Shown here: positions 24,998-33,344 of the stretch, in pieces
Layout of the letters: each line of letters opens with the position of its first letter
Numbering within the stretch: the stretch's first letter is position 1
Source: Planctomycetales bacterium
Lineage (GTDB): Bacteria; Planctomycetota; Planctomycetia; Isosphaerales; Isosphaeraceae
NCBI GenBank assembly: GCA_027449865.1
Contig: DAIDKV010000052.1
Location: forward strand, 16,280 to 80,279
Reading direction: 5' to 3'
DNA: 64,000 nt
Program-made: the position numbers and the translations under genes
The notes under the pieces: generated by a model
What the model was told of the DNA's origin: nothing
Database searches by the model: none
Seen by the model: only the letters and a program-made list of their open reading frames with translations

Positions 24998-25072
24998 ACG
25001 GCAGCCATGAGGTCTCGGTAAGGCTTTCCAGCCCGACCCGCTCGAGAAGGTCAGGCTGGTACGCCGGATTGA
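24998..25072. repeat. Dispersed GQAFQPD-type intergenic repeat
   Basis: aggctttccagcccgaccc followed by gaaggtcaggctgg; the same core, ggctttccagccggaccc, occurs at 42050. In translation the motif reads GQAFQPD, which I recall as a common intergenic repeat in planctomycetes. It lies between the Cys-rich gene and the LolA-like gene and may separate two transcription units. Confidence 0.5.
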
Positions 25073-25139
25073 CTTGAGCTTCTTCCTTGCAGGGTCAAAA
25101 CATCTCGATCGATGTCACGCTGGCTTGGGGGCGGTTCCA

Positions 25140-26267
25140 ATGTCTACCTCGATGTGTTCCTTGGTCCTGGCATTGGCGTTCGTTTCGCAAGGGCAACGAG
25201 TACCTCCGCCCGCATCGGATCGTCTCTCCGCCCGAGAGCTTCTGGATCGCTGGGCCGCCGGCGCGGACCTCATCGAATCCTATAGCCTGTCCCTGGAGCT
25301 TACCTCGAATCCCCTCGTCGACAACAAGGACGGGAAGTGGCGGCTGCTTCCTGAACGTGAGGCGATCAAGTTCCCCGCCCGGTATTCACGGATTTATCGT
25401 AAGGGAGGCAAGCGTCGAGGAGAGTTCCAAAGGGACGAGCATGGCCATTACTCTCCGCCGATGATCTGGAACGGTAATACGGGATACCTATTCCAGCCCG
25501 ACGGGACGAGCGTCCACTTCACTCCGTTCATCATGTGGTTCGGCTCTGAACAGTACGAAGACTACGAGGCGACGTACCGGATGTTCGGCGGCTCCATCGA
25601 TCGCATCCAGCTCTCGCGAGAGAGGAACACCAAATCCCTCCCGAGGGAGGGAAAGCTCCATGTTCTCGATGTTCCGGCGACCCCGAAACCGACCTCTTAT
25701 AACAACTTGCACTGGAGAGTCTGGCTCGATCCGGACCGCAACTTCATGCCGGTGCGGAGAATGGAATGGTTCCAGAAGACCGTGGGCGAGGCCCTCAGCC
25801 TGGACGTGCGGAACGATCTCCGCGAGGTCGCGGCGGGGGTCTGGGCGCCGATTCGGACGGTGACCCGAGTCTACCATTCGGGCGAGACGTCGCCGCTCTA
25901 CGGCAAGCATATCGGAACGAACGAATTGAGGGTCATCGAGGATCAATCCCGCTTCAATGTCGACGTTCCCGATTCGTTGTTCGAGGTCAAGATCCCCGAT
26001 GGCATGACCGTCACGGACGCGGCTCGCAACGCCGTTTACACCCAGGGCAGCGCGGATCCCGATAAGTACCTGGCCCAACTCGCGAAGGACGAGAACAGGA
26101 AGCTCGACTCGCTATCACCGGCCGACAGGTCTCCCCCCGCGATGGTTTTCATCCCGCCCGATGAGAAACCTCGCTGGTTCTGGCCTCTTTTGATTGGTAT
26201 TGCCGTGGCGAGCGCGGCCGGCGCGATCTACGCCGCGCGGCGTCGGTGGGCCGTGAAGGGAGCGTAG
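25140..26267 (+). CDS. Exported LolA-like protein with C-terminal membrane anchor
   Basis: A 375-residue protein with a signal peptide (MSTSMCSLVLALAFVSQGQ), a large beta-rich domain resembling the LolA/LolB-type half-barrel (ESYSLSLELTSNPL, NGNTGYLFQPDGTSVHF, RVWLDPDRNFMPVRRMEWF, AAGVWAPIRTVTRVYHSG) and a C-terminal membrane helix (WPLLIGIAVASAAGAIYAA) with basic tail. The bulk is therefore outside the cytoplasm. Similar outer-membrane-lipoprotein-sorting-like proteins are common in planctomycetes, often of unknown function. ATG 25140 gives the signal peptide; the longer frame from 25074 does not. It starts an operon: the next gene begins five bases after its stop. Confidence 0.75.
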   Translation: MSTSMCSLVLALAFVSQGQRVPPPASDRLSARELLDRWAAGADLIESYSLSLELTSNPLVDNKDGKWRLLPEREAIKFPARYSRIYRKGGKRRGEFQRDEHGHYSPPMIWNGNTGYLFQPDGTSVHFTPFIMWFGSEQYEDYEATYRMFGGSIDRIQLSRERNTKSLPREGKLHVLDVPATPKPTSYNNLHWRVWLDPDRNFMPVRRMEWFQKTVGEALSLDVRNDLREVAAGVWAPIRTVTRVYHSGETSPLYGKHIGTNELRVIEDQSRFNVDVPDSLFEVKIPDGMTVTDAARNAVYTQGSADPDKYLAQLAKDENRKLDSLSPADRSPPAMVFIPPDEKPRWFWPLLIGIAVASAAGAIYAARRRWAVKGA

Positions 26268-26271
26268 AAGC

Positions 26272-27036
26272 ATGGCCCGGATACCTTTCGATCCCGTGAT
26301 GACCTCTCCGACGAAGCGCGTCCCCTGGTTTGAATCCCTCGTGCCGTGCCTGGGTCTACTGGCATGGCTCGGCGCGTCATCGTTGGCGAGTTCCGCACTC
26401 GCCGCCGATCCATCGGACGTGACCCGGCGAGATCCCTATCGAAGTTGCGGACTGAACTGCCTGGCCATCCTGGCTCATCTCCAGAATGTTCATGTCCCGC
26501 TCGGTTCGATCGAGGAACAACTCAACCCCCGAGACAATGGCGAGTGCTCCGTGGCCGATCTCGAGCGTGCCTCTCGTACGATCGGCCTCGATCCGGTTGG
26601 AGCGCGCCTCGATTGGGACCAGTTGCCCGCGGTTCCCTTGCCCTGCATCGTTCAGCTTCGCAGCGAGACCCGCTACGCGACGGGAAGCCACTACGCGATC
26701 CTGATGGGGCTTCATCGCACCGGCGTGATCCTGCTGGATGCGCCCAGCCCCTCGATGCTCCATCCTTACGAGGAATTCCGAAGAGACTTCACGGGCGTTG
26801 TCGTTGCCTTCCCGAGCGAGGCCGAACAGAAGCGGGCATTCCTGGCGAGAGTCGGCGAGCCGCCGGCCTGGTCGGGATGGGCGGCGCGCGTCCTAATGGT
26901 TGTCGCGATTGGGGCACTCGCGTGGTGGGTCCGTCCCCGGCGTCCATCGGGAGAGGCGAGGAGGCCCGACATGGACCCGGTCGTCGAGGCGTCGCCCAGG
27001 AGTCCCGATAACGAACGCATGGAGAAAACCGGATGA
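26272..27036 (+). CDS. Membrane-anchored C39-like cysteine peptidase facing the periplasm
   Basis: A 254-residue protein. After a signal segment (CLGLLAWLGASSLASSALAA) comes a C39-type papain-fold domain: Cys59 in YRSCGLNCLAILAHL, ECSVADLERASRTIGL, His140 in GSHYAILMGL and Asp156 in VILLDAP, ending EEFRRDFTGVVVAF. The Gln that normally forms the oxyanion hole before the Cys is not found. A membrane helix (ARVLMVVAIGALAWWV) and short tail close the protein, so the catalytic domain sits outside the cytoplasm, unlike the cytosolic C39 domain of bacteriocin exporters. C39 enzymes cut after Gly-Gly; the small exported protein at 24423 has such sites. It overlaps the next gene by four bases (ATGA). 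Confidence 0.8.
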   Translation: MARIPFDPVMTSPTKRVPWFESLVPCLGLLAWLGASSLASSALAADPSDVTRRDPYRSCGLNCLAILAHLQNVHVPLGSIEEQLNPRDNGECSVADLERASRTIGLDPVGARLDWDQLPAVPLPCIVQLRSETRYATGSHYAILMGLHRTGVILLDAPSPSMLHPYEEFRRDFTGVVVAFPSEAEQKRAFLARVGEPPAWSGWAARVLMVVAIGALAWWVRPRRPSGEARRPDMDPVVEASPRSPDNERMEKTG

Positions 27037-28094
27037 TGCGTCGAGGTCGCGAACGGTCCCGAGGCGTCCTTCTGTCGATCGCGATGATATCGCCCCTGGG
27101 GATCGGGGGCTGTCGAGATCATGTCGCCGCGCCGAGGCTTCACGTCGTGTCGACTCAGCTTGACCTCGGTGTTGTCGACCCCGGTCAGCAGGCGATCTCC
27201 ATCGACGTGGAGAATCGAGGCGGGATGCCGCTCCACTTCGAGAAGGTCGCCAGTAGCTGCTCATGCACGGTCGCCAATGCTCCCCGCGACCTGGCGCCCG
27301 GCGAGAAGGGCTCGATCCAGGGGACGGTTAAGGCCGGCGCGGGGCCGGGCTCCGCTCAGCTTTTCATCGGGAGCAATGATCCGAGGAAGGAGCAGGTGAT
27401 CCACCTCGCCTGGTTCGGGAAGTCGACGCCTCGACTCATCCCGTCCTCGCTGGAGGTCTCGCGGCGCGCGGGCGAAATCGCGGTCCGAGAGATCGAGATC
27501 AGCTATCCCGGCGGTGCGTCCGGGGGTCATCTGGAATTCCTCGGTGCCTCGGGTCTGCCCGACTGCGTGACGGTCGAGCTGGTTTCCGAAGATCCTTATG
27601 CCATTCGAGCGATTCCCGGCCTGGGCGTCTCGCCGCGGGAGGCCCCCTCGCTCGTCGTGGGCAAGGCCCTGCTTCGCCTGACGTGCCGGATGCCCCGCGA
27701 GTCCGTACCGACGGCGACCGGGACCTTCGAGGTCCGGCAGCGGGGCGTCACCTATCCGCTCCCGTTCTCGATCGCCATCGACTCTCATGAGGGGCTGCGA
27801 GCGATGCCTCGAAGCCTTCTTTTCGCGGCGAGCAGCCCCGATCAGATGGCCAAACTCAGGCGAAGGGCGACCGTCACCGCCGACTCCTCCGAGAGCGGTC
27901 AACTCGATCTCGTTCGAAAGCCGTCTTTCCTCGATGTCCGGCTCGAGCGACTCGGCTCGTCCGATCTCCAGACGGTCGTCACGGTGCATCCTTGCGACTC
28001 CATCCCGGCCGGGTTGCGGGAGACCGAGATCGTCCTGAAGGATACGAAAGGCGCCCTGGTTCGTCTCCCGGTTTACCTGGCCTGCGATCCCTGA
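27033..28094 (+). CDS. DUF1573 lipoprotein
   Basis: A 353-residue protein with a lipoprotein-type signal (MISPLGIGGC; the Cys would be lipidated) and an N-terminal DUF1573 domain: LDLGVVDPGQQAISIDVENR, then the Cys-x-Cys motif SSCSCTVANAPRDLAPGEKG. A second, more divergent beta-sandwich follows (about residues 130-350). DUF1573 proteins have an immunoglobulin-like fold and unknown function; in planctomycetes they often occur with pseudopilins and peptidases. It is translationally coupled to the C39 gene (ATGA) and lies 39 bases before the DUF1559 gene. Confidence 0.82.
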   Translation: MMRRGRERSRGVLLSIAMISPLGIGGCRDHVAAPRLHVVSTQLDLGVVDPGQQAISIDVENRGGMPLHFEKVASSCSCTVANAPRDLAPGEKGSIQGTVKAGAGPGSAQLFIGSNDPRKEQVIHLAWFGKSTPRLIPSSLEVSRRAGEIAVREIEISYPGGASGGHLEFLGASGLPDCVTVELVSEDPYAIRAIPGLGVSPREAPSLVVGKALLRLTCRMPRESVPTATGTFEVRQRGVTYPLPFSIAIDSHEGLRAMPRSLLFAASSPDQMAKLRRRATVTADSSESGQLDLVRKPSFLDVRLERLGSSDLQTVVTVHPCDSIPAGLRETEIVLKDTKGALVRLPVYLACDP

Positions 28095-28133
28095 TGGCGA
28101 GGCCGGATCGTCCGCCCCTCGGAGGCTGGCCCG

Positions 28134-29189
28134 ATGCGTTTCCATCCCGGACCTGAACGTCGTCGCACCGCGATGACCTTGATCGAGCTCCTCGTCGTTC
28201 TTGGGGTGATCGCCCTGCTGGTCGCGATCCTGCTGCCCGCCGTCCAGGCGGCTCGCGAGGCGGCGCGGAGGGGGCAATGCCTGAACAACCTGCGGCAGAT
28301 CGGCCTCGCTCTCCACGGCTACGATCAGGTTGCCGGTTCGCTCCCGCCGGGGCGGTACAAGCTCTATGATCCACGCTTCGCCGGCCCGAACCCTCCCTGC
28401 TCCGCCCGGTCGATCGACAAGAGCTTCCTCGTGGCGATCCTCCCCGAGATCGAGGGTGGGGCGCTCTTCAACGCGATCAATCAAAACCTGGCGATCCTCG
28501 GTCCGGAGAACACGACCGCGTGGTCGTTCTCGGTCTCGGCCTACGCCTGCCCGAGCGACATCGGGGCCGGCCGACCACGCCGCCTCAACCCCGACCGGTT
28601 GCCGACCCATGGCATCCCCGTCCTGACGGGGGATGCGTACTTCATGGTCTTCTCCAGCTATTCGGGATGCTTCGGCTCGCTCAACACCAGCGCGCTTCCC
28701 ACCGAGGCGCGCGATTGTTTCGTCTCCCCGCGGAAGATCGAACAAAACAACGGATGTTTCAACGATCGATCGCCAATCCGCCTGTCGGACATCACCGATG
28801 GTTTGAGCAACACCCTCCTCGTCGCCGAGCAGACGAATGTGATCGGCCCCTACGATGGCTACGGCTGGTACGTGACCGGAAACCTGGGCGACACGCTCTT
28901 CACGGCCCTCTTTCCCCCGAACCTCCGCAATGCCGGCGAAAGTTTTCAACCGATTCCGTCCTCGGCCTGGAGCCTTCATCCCGGGGGCCTCAACGCTCTG
29001 ATGGCCGACGGGTCCACGCGGTTCGTCAAGGAGACCATCGAATCCTGGACCTTCGACCCAAAGCGGTTACGGCCCACGGGCGCCTCCATCAACCCCGGCG
29101 GCTGGTGGGAGAATTTGCCGCCTTCCGGTGTTTGGCAAAAGCTGGCCACGCGCGCCGGAGACGAGGTGAGCTCCTCGGGAACCTACTGA
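28134..29189 (+). CDS. DUF1559 pseudopilin-like protein
   Basis: The 351-residue protein opens with a type IV prepilin-like segment, [20 protein letters not shown], followed by [25 protein letters not shown], the planctomycete DUF1559 hallmark. Cleavage and methylation by a prepilin peptidase would occur at A-MTLIE, one residue off the usual G-F. The C-terminal signature is complete (SLHPGGLNALMADGSTRFVKETI). GGAGG precedes ATG 28134. These proteins are exported by a type II secretion-like machine and are thought to form extracellular fibres or a pseudopilus. It is the last gene of the operon, convergent with the DUF418 gene. Confidence 0.92.
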   Translation: MRFHPGPERRRTAMTLIELLVVLGVIALLVAILLPAVQAAREAARRGQCLNNLRQIGLALHGYDQVAGSLPPGRYKLYDPRFAGPNPPCSARSIDKSFLVAILPEIEGGALFNAINQNLAILGPENTTAWSFSVSAYACPSDIGAGRPRRLNPDRLPTHGIPVLTGDAYFMVFSSYSGCFGSLNTSALPTEARDCFVSPRKIEQNNGCFNDRSPIRLSDITDGLSNTLLVAEQTNVIGPYDGYGWYVTGNLGDTLFTALFPPNLRNAGESFQPIPSSAWSLHPGGLNALMADGSTRFVKETIESWTFDPKRLRPTGASINPGGWWENLPPSGVWQKLATRAGDEVSSSGTY

Positions 29190-29210
29190 GCAAGGCCGCT
29201 CGCCAGCCAT

Positions 29211-30617
29211 TCATCCGATGGCCGCCCCAGTCGCTGCAACCGCCGGCGACCGGATCGGCTGGGGGCGCCAGTACGTGAGCGATCGCCAGAGCCATTCCGC
29301 CGGCCCGTATCGGAAATGCCGGAGCCAGATCGGGCTGACCGTGAGCTGCACCGCCCAGATCGCCACCACGATCGCGGCCAGACCGGTCCGCGGGATGGTG
29401 CCGAACAGGCCGAAGCCGTAGCCGTAAAACAGCGTCGTGCCGACGATCGATTGCGTCAGGTAGTTCGTCAGCGCCATCCGCCCAACAGCCGAGAGCCTTC
29501 GAATCGCAACGCTCCACACACCCGACTTCACCAGCAGCATCATCGCGCCGACGTGCCCCAGCGCCACGATCACGCTCCCAAACGCATTGTAAAGATACCC
29601 GCCTCGCATCATATATTCCGACGAGAATCCATGCATGATCAAACGCTCGGCGTCGAGCACCATCATCGGCAGGCCGATTCCGTATCCGAGGACGGCCAGG
29701 GTGGTGTAAAAGCGGATCGACCGCGCGGCCGAGAACACGCCGAGCTTCATCAGCCCCATCCCCAGCAGCATCCGCCCTCCGGCGAACGAGAGGACGCCGA
29801 AGATCAGTCCCAGGATGTGAACAAAAGGAAGCTCCCCGGCGCGTCGACGGACAATTCCCGCATACCCGCCGCGATGGATCGCCAGGCTTTTGTCCCACTC
29901 CGCGCGCTTCTGCTCGGGTGTTGGATCGACGTGCTTTTGAACATCCCTGGTCCAGATGTCGTGCAGGCGGAGATCGCGCGGGCGAGGGGTTTCGCCGGCC
30001 AGCCGCTGGGCCTCGACCCGGGCCGCGGCGGCCTTCATGTAGTCGAGACCGGCCGTGAGCCCCGTGACCAGCGGAACGATCAGCAATAAAAGGATGGTCC
30101 CGGTCGCGATCAGGGCGCGGGGCGAGAGGTTGCGGAAGAAGTAGAGAAAGAGTCCGCACTCGGCGTACAGAACCAGGATGTCGCCGCTCCAGACAAGATA
30201 GGCGTGGGCCATCCCGATCACCAGCAACCAGAGCACCCGACGGTAATACACCCCCCGGATCGAGGCCCCGCGTCCGGCCGCCCTTTGGTCCATCAGAACC
30301 AGCCCCGCGCCGAAGAGCATCGAAAAGAGCGTCATCATCTTCGCCTCGAAGAAAAGATGATTGACGTACCAGACGACGCGATCGCTCCCGGTGAATCCGC
30401 CGCCGGCAAGCGGGTTGGAGTAGGCGGCGTCGGGCCAGGCGAAGTCGACGATGTTCATCGCCAGGATGCCCAGCAGCGCGAAGCCGCGAAGAGCGTCGAC
30501 CGCGAGGATCCGCTCGTCGGCCTCCACGGGCGCTGGCCTCGGACGATCGATCGAAACGGGCTCGGGAGGAGCCGGCAAGTTCTCAGGCGACTCGATCTCA
30601 ATCGGCTCGATCGACAT
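29211..30617 (-). CDS. DUF418 (YeiB-like) integral membrane protein
   Basis: A 468-residue protein with about nine to ten membrane helices. The N-terminal RILAVDALRGFALLGILAMNI and FFEAKMMTLFSMLFGAGL mark the YeiB/DUF418 family, an acyltransferase-3-related group. The C-terminal DUF418 part has AVGRMALTNYLTQSIVGTTLFYGYGFGLFG and ends RYGPAEWLWRSLTYWR. The function is unknown; some relatives acylate exported or membrane substrates. MSIEPIEIE (ATG 30617, GAGGG upstream) is chosen over the 18-residue longer reading. A Pro-rich cytoplasmic N-terminus of about 40 residues precedes the first helix. Confidence 0.87.
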   Translation of the reverse strand: MSIEPIEIESPENLPAPPEPVSIDRPRPAPVEADERILAVDALRGFALLGILAMNIVDFAWPDAAYSNPLAGGGFTGSDRVVWYVNHLFFEAKMMTLFSMLFGAGLVLMDQRAAGRGASIRGVYYRRVLWLLVIGMAHAYLVWSGDILVLYAECGLFLYFFRNLSPRALIATGTILLLLIVPLVTGLTAGLDYMKAAAARVEAQRLAGETPRPRDLRLHDIWTRDVQKHVDPTPEQKRAEWDKSLAIHRGGYAGIVRRRAGELPFVHILGLIFGVLSFAGGRMLLGMGLMKLGVFSAARSIRFYTTLAVLGYGIGLPMMVLDAERLIMHGFSSEYMMRGGYLYNAFGSVIVALGHVGAMMLLVKSGVWSVAIRRLSAVGRMALTNYLTQSIVGTTLFYGYGFGLFGTIPRTGLAAIVVAIWAVQLTVSPIWLRHFRYGPAEWLWRSLTYWRPQPIRSPAVAATGAAIG

Positions 30618-30787
30618 GACCAATCCCTCGGAAACCCCGCGCTTCGACGTCGGAATGTTGACGCCCGGCACATCATGTTTTCGTGAGATCGTCCGGATTA
30701 TTCCGGCCGGCGATCCGGGCGGGTTGTCATGGGCACGCTCTCATTGTAAATTCGCCCGGGGACCGGACACATGACGGAGGACCATCG

Positions 30788-31285
30788 ATGCAACGGCGAG
30801 ACGCGCGACCTGGGCCCCTCGGGCGACGATCGGCCGCCGGGGTGCTACTGATCGGAATGATGGCGGCGGGGCTCAGCCTCGCCTGGCAACCCTCCGGCCC
30901 GCCCGAGGCCCGGGGGCAAGACCCGCCAGCCCGGCCGCTTCGGGTTGTTGTTCATGTGAACTTTGCTCAGACCACACGCGAGCGCACCGGGCTCTCCAAC
31001 GTCGACAACATGCTCAAGGCCGCCGCCGAGGAGGGTGTTCCGATCGAGATCGAGGTCGTCTGCCATGCCGAGGGAATCCGCCTCGTCGAGAAGGCCCGGA
31101 CCGAGCTGGCCGACGAGGTCGCCGACCTGATCGGCCGGGGCGTCCGGTTCGCCGCCTGCCGCAACACCATGCGACAGCGTTCGATCACGCCCGAAGGTCT
31201 TCTCCCCGGCGTCGTTATCGTTCCCTCGGGCGCGTATGAGGTCGTCCGCCGCCAGCAAGACGGCTTTGCCTACTTCAAGCCCTGA
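30788..31285 (+). CDS. Exported DsrE-family protein
   Basis: A 165-residue protein with a signal or anchor segment (AAGVLLIGMMAAGLSLAW) and a DsrE/DsrF-like domain from about residue 47: LRVVVHVNFAQ, NMLKAAAEEGVPIEIEVVCHAEGI, and the conserved Cys of FAACRNTMRQRSI. DsrE-type proteins carry sulfur on that Cys; exported versions are of unknown role. ATG 30788 follows GGAGG. It is divergent from the DUF418 gene. Confidence 0.85.
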   Translation: MQRRDARPGPLGRRSAAGVLLIGMMAAGLSLAWQPSGPPEARGQDPPARPLRVVVHVNFAQTTRERTGLSNVDNMLKAAAEEGVPIEIEVVCHAEGIRLVEKARTELADEVADLIGRGVRFAACRNTMRQRSITPEGLLPGVVIVPSGAYEVVRRQQDGFAYFKP

Positions 31286-31309
31286 GATCGATCATCGCTC
31301 ATGCCATGG

Positions 31310-31951
31310 TCATCGAATGTGCCATGGAGCGCCAGGAGCGGCCAGAGGATTCGCCCGCGGGGCTCGTCCATCGGGAACGCGAAGGCCCTCTCCGGGAACC
31401 TGCACGGGGGTGATTCGGTGGACCTTCCAGGTTCCCGGGGCCGTCTCGCGAAGGCCCAGCGACCAGATGGAATTCGTCGAGCCGAAGGCGGCCGAGGCCG
31501 TGGAGGTGTCGATGGTCCCCTTGAAGAAGGCGCTGAATTCGGCCGACCCCTGGCGTGATTGCCGTCCGGCGTTGACCTTCATGTTGCTAACCCGGACCAG
31601 GTCGAAGCGAACGCGTTCCAGATTGTCTCGGATCAGGGCGCGGGTGGCCTCGCCTTCGAGGGCGAGCTCCCCCTTGACGTACATCACGTCGGGGGTCAAA
31701 TACTCGAGAACGGCATCGGCGTCGGAGCTGGCAACCGCCGTTCGGAGGCCGTAGACGACGTTCTCGATCCGCTCGTTGTCGGTCACCCAGAGCCATTCCA
31801 CGGCGACCACGACCAGCGCCAACCCGGCGGCGGTCAGGGCCCAGACGAGGTATTTCCCCTGCTGCGTGGCCCGGAGCGCGACGACGAAGGCGCCGGCCAG
31901 CAGCAAAAGGCCGCCGGCCAGGATCGTCGGGTCTTCCGAAAGATACTCCAT
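31310..31951 (-). CDS. Membrane protein with SnoaL/NTF2-like domain
   Basis: The 213-residue protein has two N-terminal membrane helices (ILAGGLLLLAGAFVVAL and LVWALTAAGLALVVVAVEWLWV) and a C-terminal NTF2-like fold: NVVYGLRTAVASSDADAVLEYL, then VMYVKGELALEG and WSLGLRETAPGTWKVHRITPV. Such domains bind small molecules or serve as scaffolds; no catalytic residue is evident. GGAGCGG precedes ATG 31951. It is convergent with the DsrE gene, 24 bases away. Confidence 0.72.
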   Translation of the reverse strand: MEYLSEDPTILAGGLLLLAGAFVVALRATQQGKYLVWALTAAGLALVVVAVEWLWVTDNERIENVVYGLRTAVASSDADAVLEYLTPDVMYVKGELALEGEATRALIRDNLERVRFDLVRVSNMKVNAGRQSRQGSAEFSAFFKGTIDTSTASAAFGSTNSIWSLGLRETAPGTWKVHRITPVQVPGEGLRVPDGRAPRANPLAAPGAPWHIR

Positions 31952-32035
31952 CGTCGTCCGCTCCCCAGCCTGAGCCCGGCCCCATGCCGTGCTCGCACAC
32001 TCGTTCGCTCGTTCTCAACTCGCCGGATGGCCGCG

Positions 32036-33172
32036 TCAGTCGCGTTTTCGTTCGGGCTTCGGGGCCTCGGCGGCAGGGGCGGGGGCGGGAACGTTTCGGT
32101 CGGCCTTCTTGTCGTGGCGCACCGCCTGGATATCGCTTACGGCGACCGGCAGAAGATTGTACTGCGGCTCCCAGGCGACCGCTCGATTCTTGAGCGAGTT
32201 CTCCAGAAAGTGCATCAGTGCCGAGGTAACCTTCGGTTCAAGGCGAAGGAACTTGTAGCCGTGGAGGTTCGACGGGTACATCTCGATCTTGTTCAGCCGG
32301 CCGCGCTCGATCGCCTGACGAACGGTCTGGATGGCGTCCTTGCTGGGGTTATCTCGTTCGCCGGCCATGAGGAGCATCGGCACCCGGCTTGACAGCTCGG
32401 GGGCGATGCTTTTGAGCAGGTAGCCGGTTCCCTCGGGCATGGGCGAGATCAGAACCATCCCGCTGAGGTCGCTGGGGTGTCCCTCGGTACTGACCGCGGC
32501 GCCCGGCTGATGGGCCCAGGCCGCGGCGAGGTTGGCGCCGTCGCCGAGGCCGATGATCCCCAGCTTCGAGACGTTCAGCTCGCCCCGGTTGTGGCGATCG
32601 AGCAGAAAGAAGTACGCGGCCTGCAAATCCAGGACGATCCGGGACCGGTCGCCCCTGGCCAGGACGCGGCGGGGATTCTGGCCCTGGCCGCGAAGGTCGA
32701 GGCTGAGCACGGCGTAATCCTGCGATTGCAGGTACTCGGCCAGACCCTTCCCCTTGAGTTCCAGCACGGACTCCTCGAAATCCTTCCGCGACCGCCCCGA
32801 CTCATGCACCAGGATCACCACGGGTGCCATCGTGCCGAGCTTCGATCGATAATACGAGGCGGCGAGCGGAGCGCCGTCGAAGGCGTGGAGTCGGAAGGTG
32901 AAGTGCGAGGTGCTGGGCCCCAGCGCTCCGGCGCCGGCACCGGCGTTGAGGTTATCGGCCGGGCCCGCGGCCTTGCCGAGTGGGTCGGCGGCGTTTGGCC
33001 GGGCCTTTTCCTTCGGGAGTGGTTGGCCGCCCTGATCGCGGATCACCCCCCTGGCCTTCCGCGGCGGCGGCTCCTGCTGCGCGTGGACCGTTGCGATCCC
33101 GATCAGTCCGATCGCCATCACCGCGGCGCCGATCGCCCGCGACGCCCATCTGCCCGGCCGGTCATTGGTCAT
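32036..33172 (-). CDS. Exported alpha/beta-hydrolase-fold protein lacking the nucleophile
   Basis: A 378-residue exported protein (signal segment AIGAAVMAIGLIGIATVHAQ) with a dienelactone-hydrolase-like alpha/beta fold: APVVILVHESGRSRKDFE, YAVLSLDLRGQGQNP, and LGIIGLGDGANLAAAWA, where G-x-S-x-G should be. The nucleophile position is Gly210, so the normal reaction is not possible. The acid (GERDNPSKD) and His (SNLHGYKFL) remain. A charged, Pro/Ala-rich tail follows. It may bind rather than cut its ligand. The ATG at 33172 lies 170 bases upstream of the divergent sigma-factor fusion. Confidence 0.82.
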   Translation of the reverse strand: MTNDRPGRWASRAIGAAVMAIGLIGIATVHAQQEPPPRKARGVIRDQGGQPLPKEKARPNAADPLGKAAGPADNLNAGAGAGALGPSTSHFTFRLHAFDGAPLAASYYRSKLGTMAPVVILVHESGRSRKDFEESVLELKGKGLAEYLQSQDYAVLSLDLRGQGQNPRRVLARGDRSRIVLDLQAAYFFLLDRHNRGELNVSKLGIIGLGDGANLAAAWAHQPGAAVSTEGHPSDLSGMVLISPMPEGTGYLLKSIAPELSSRVPMLLMAGERDNPSKDAIQTVRQAIERGRLNKIEMYPSNLHGYKFLRLEPKVTSALMHFLENSLKNRAVAWEPQYNLLPVAVSDIQAVRHDKKADRNVPAPAPAAEAPKPERKRD

Positions 33173-33344
33173 GGGTCACTGGTTTCGGGTTAGGCGGTGT
33201 CGGCCGCGACTCCGAGATCTCATCGCACACTTCCTTCCATCGTAAAGCCGCCGTCCGCCATCGACAAGCGTCCGTGCGGCATGCTCGAATTCCGGGAACA
33301 AATCAGGGCGTTCGGGGCCACCAATCTCGGGAGGCGATGAAACG

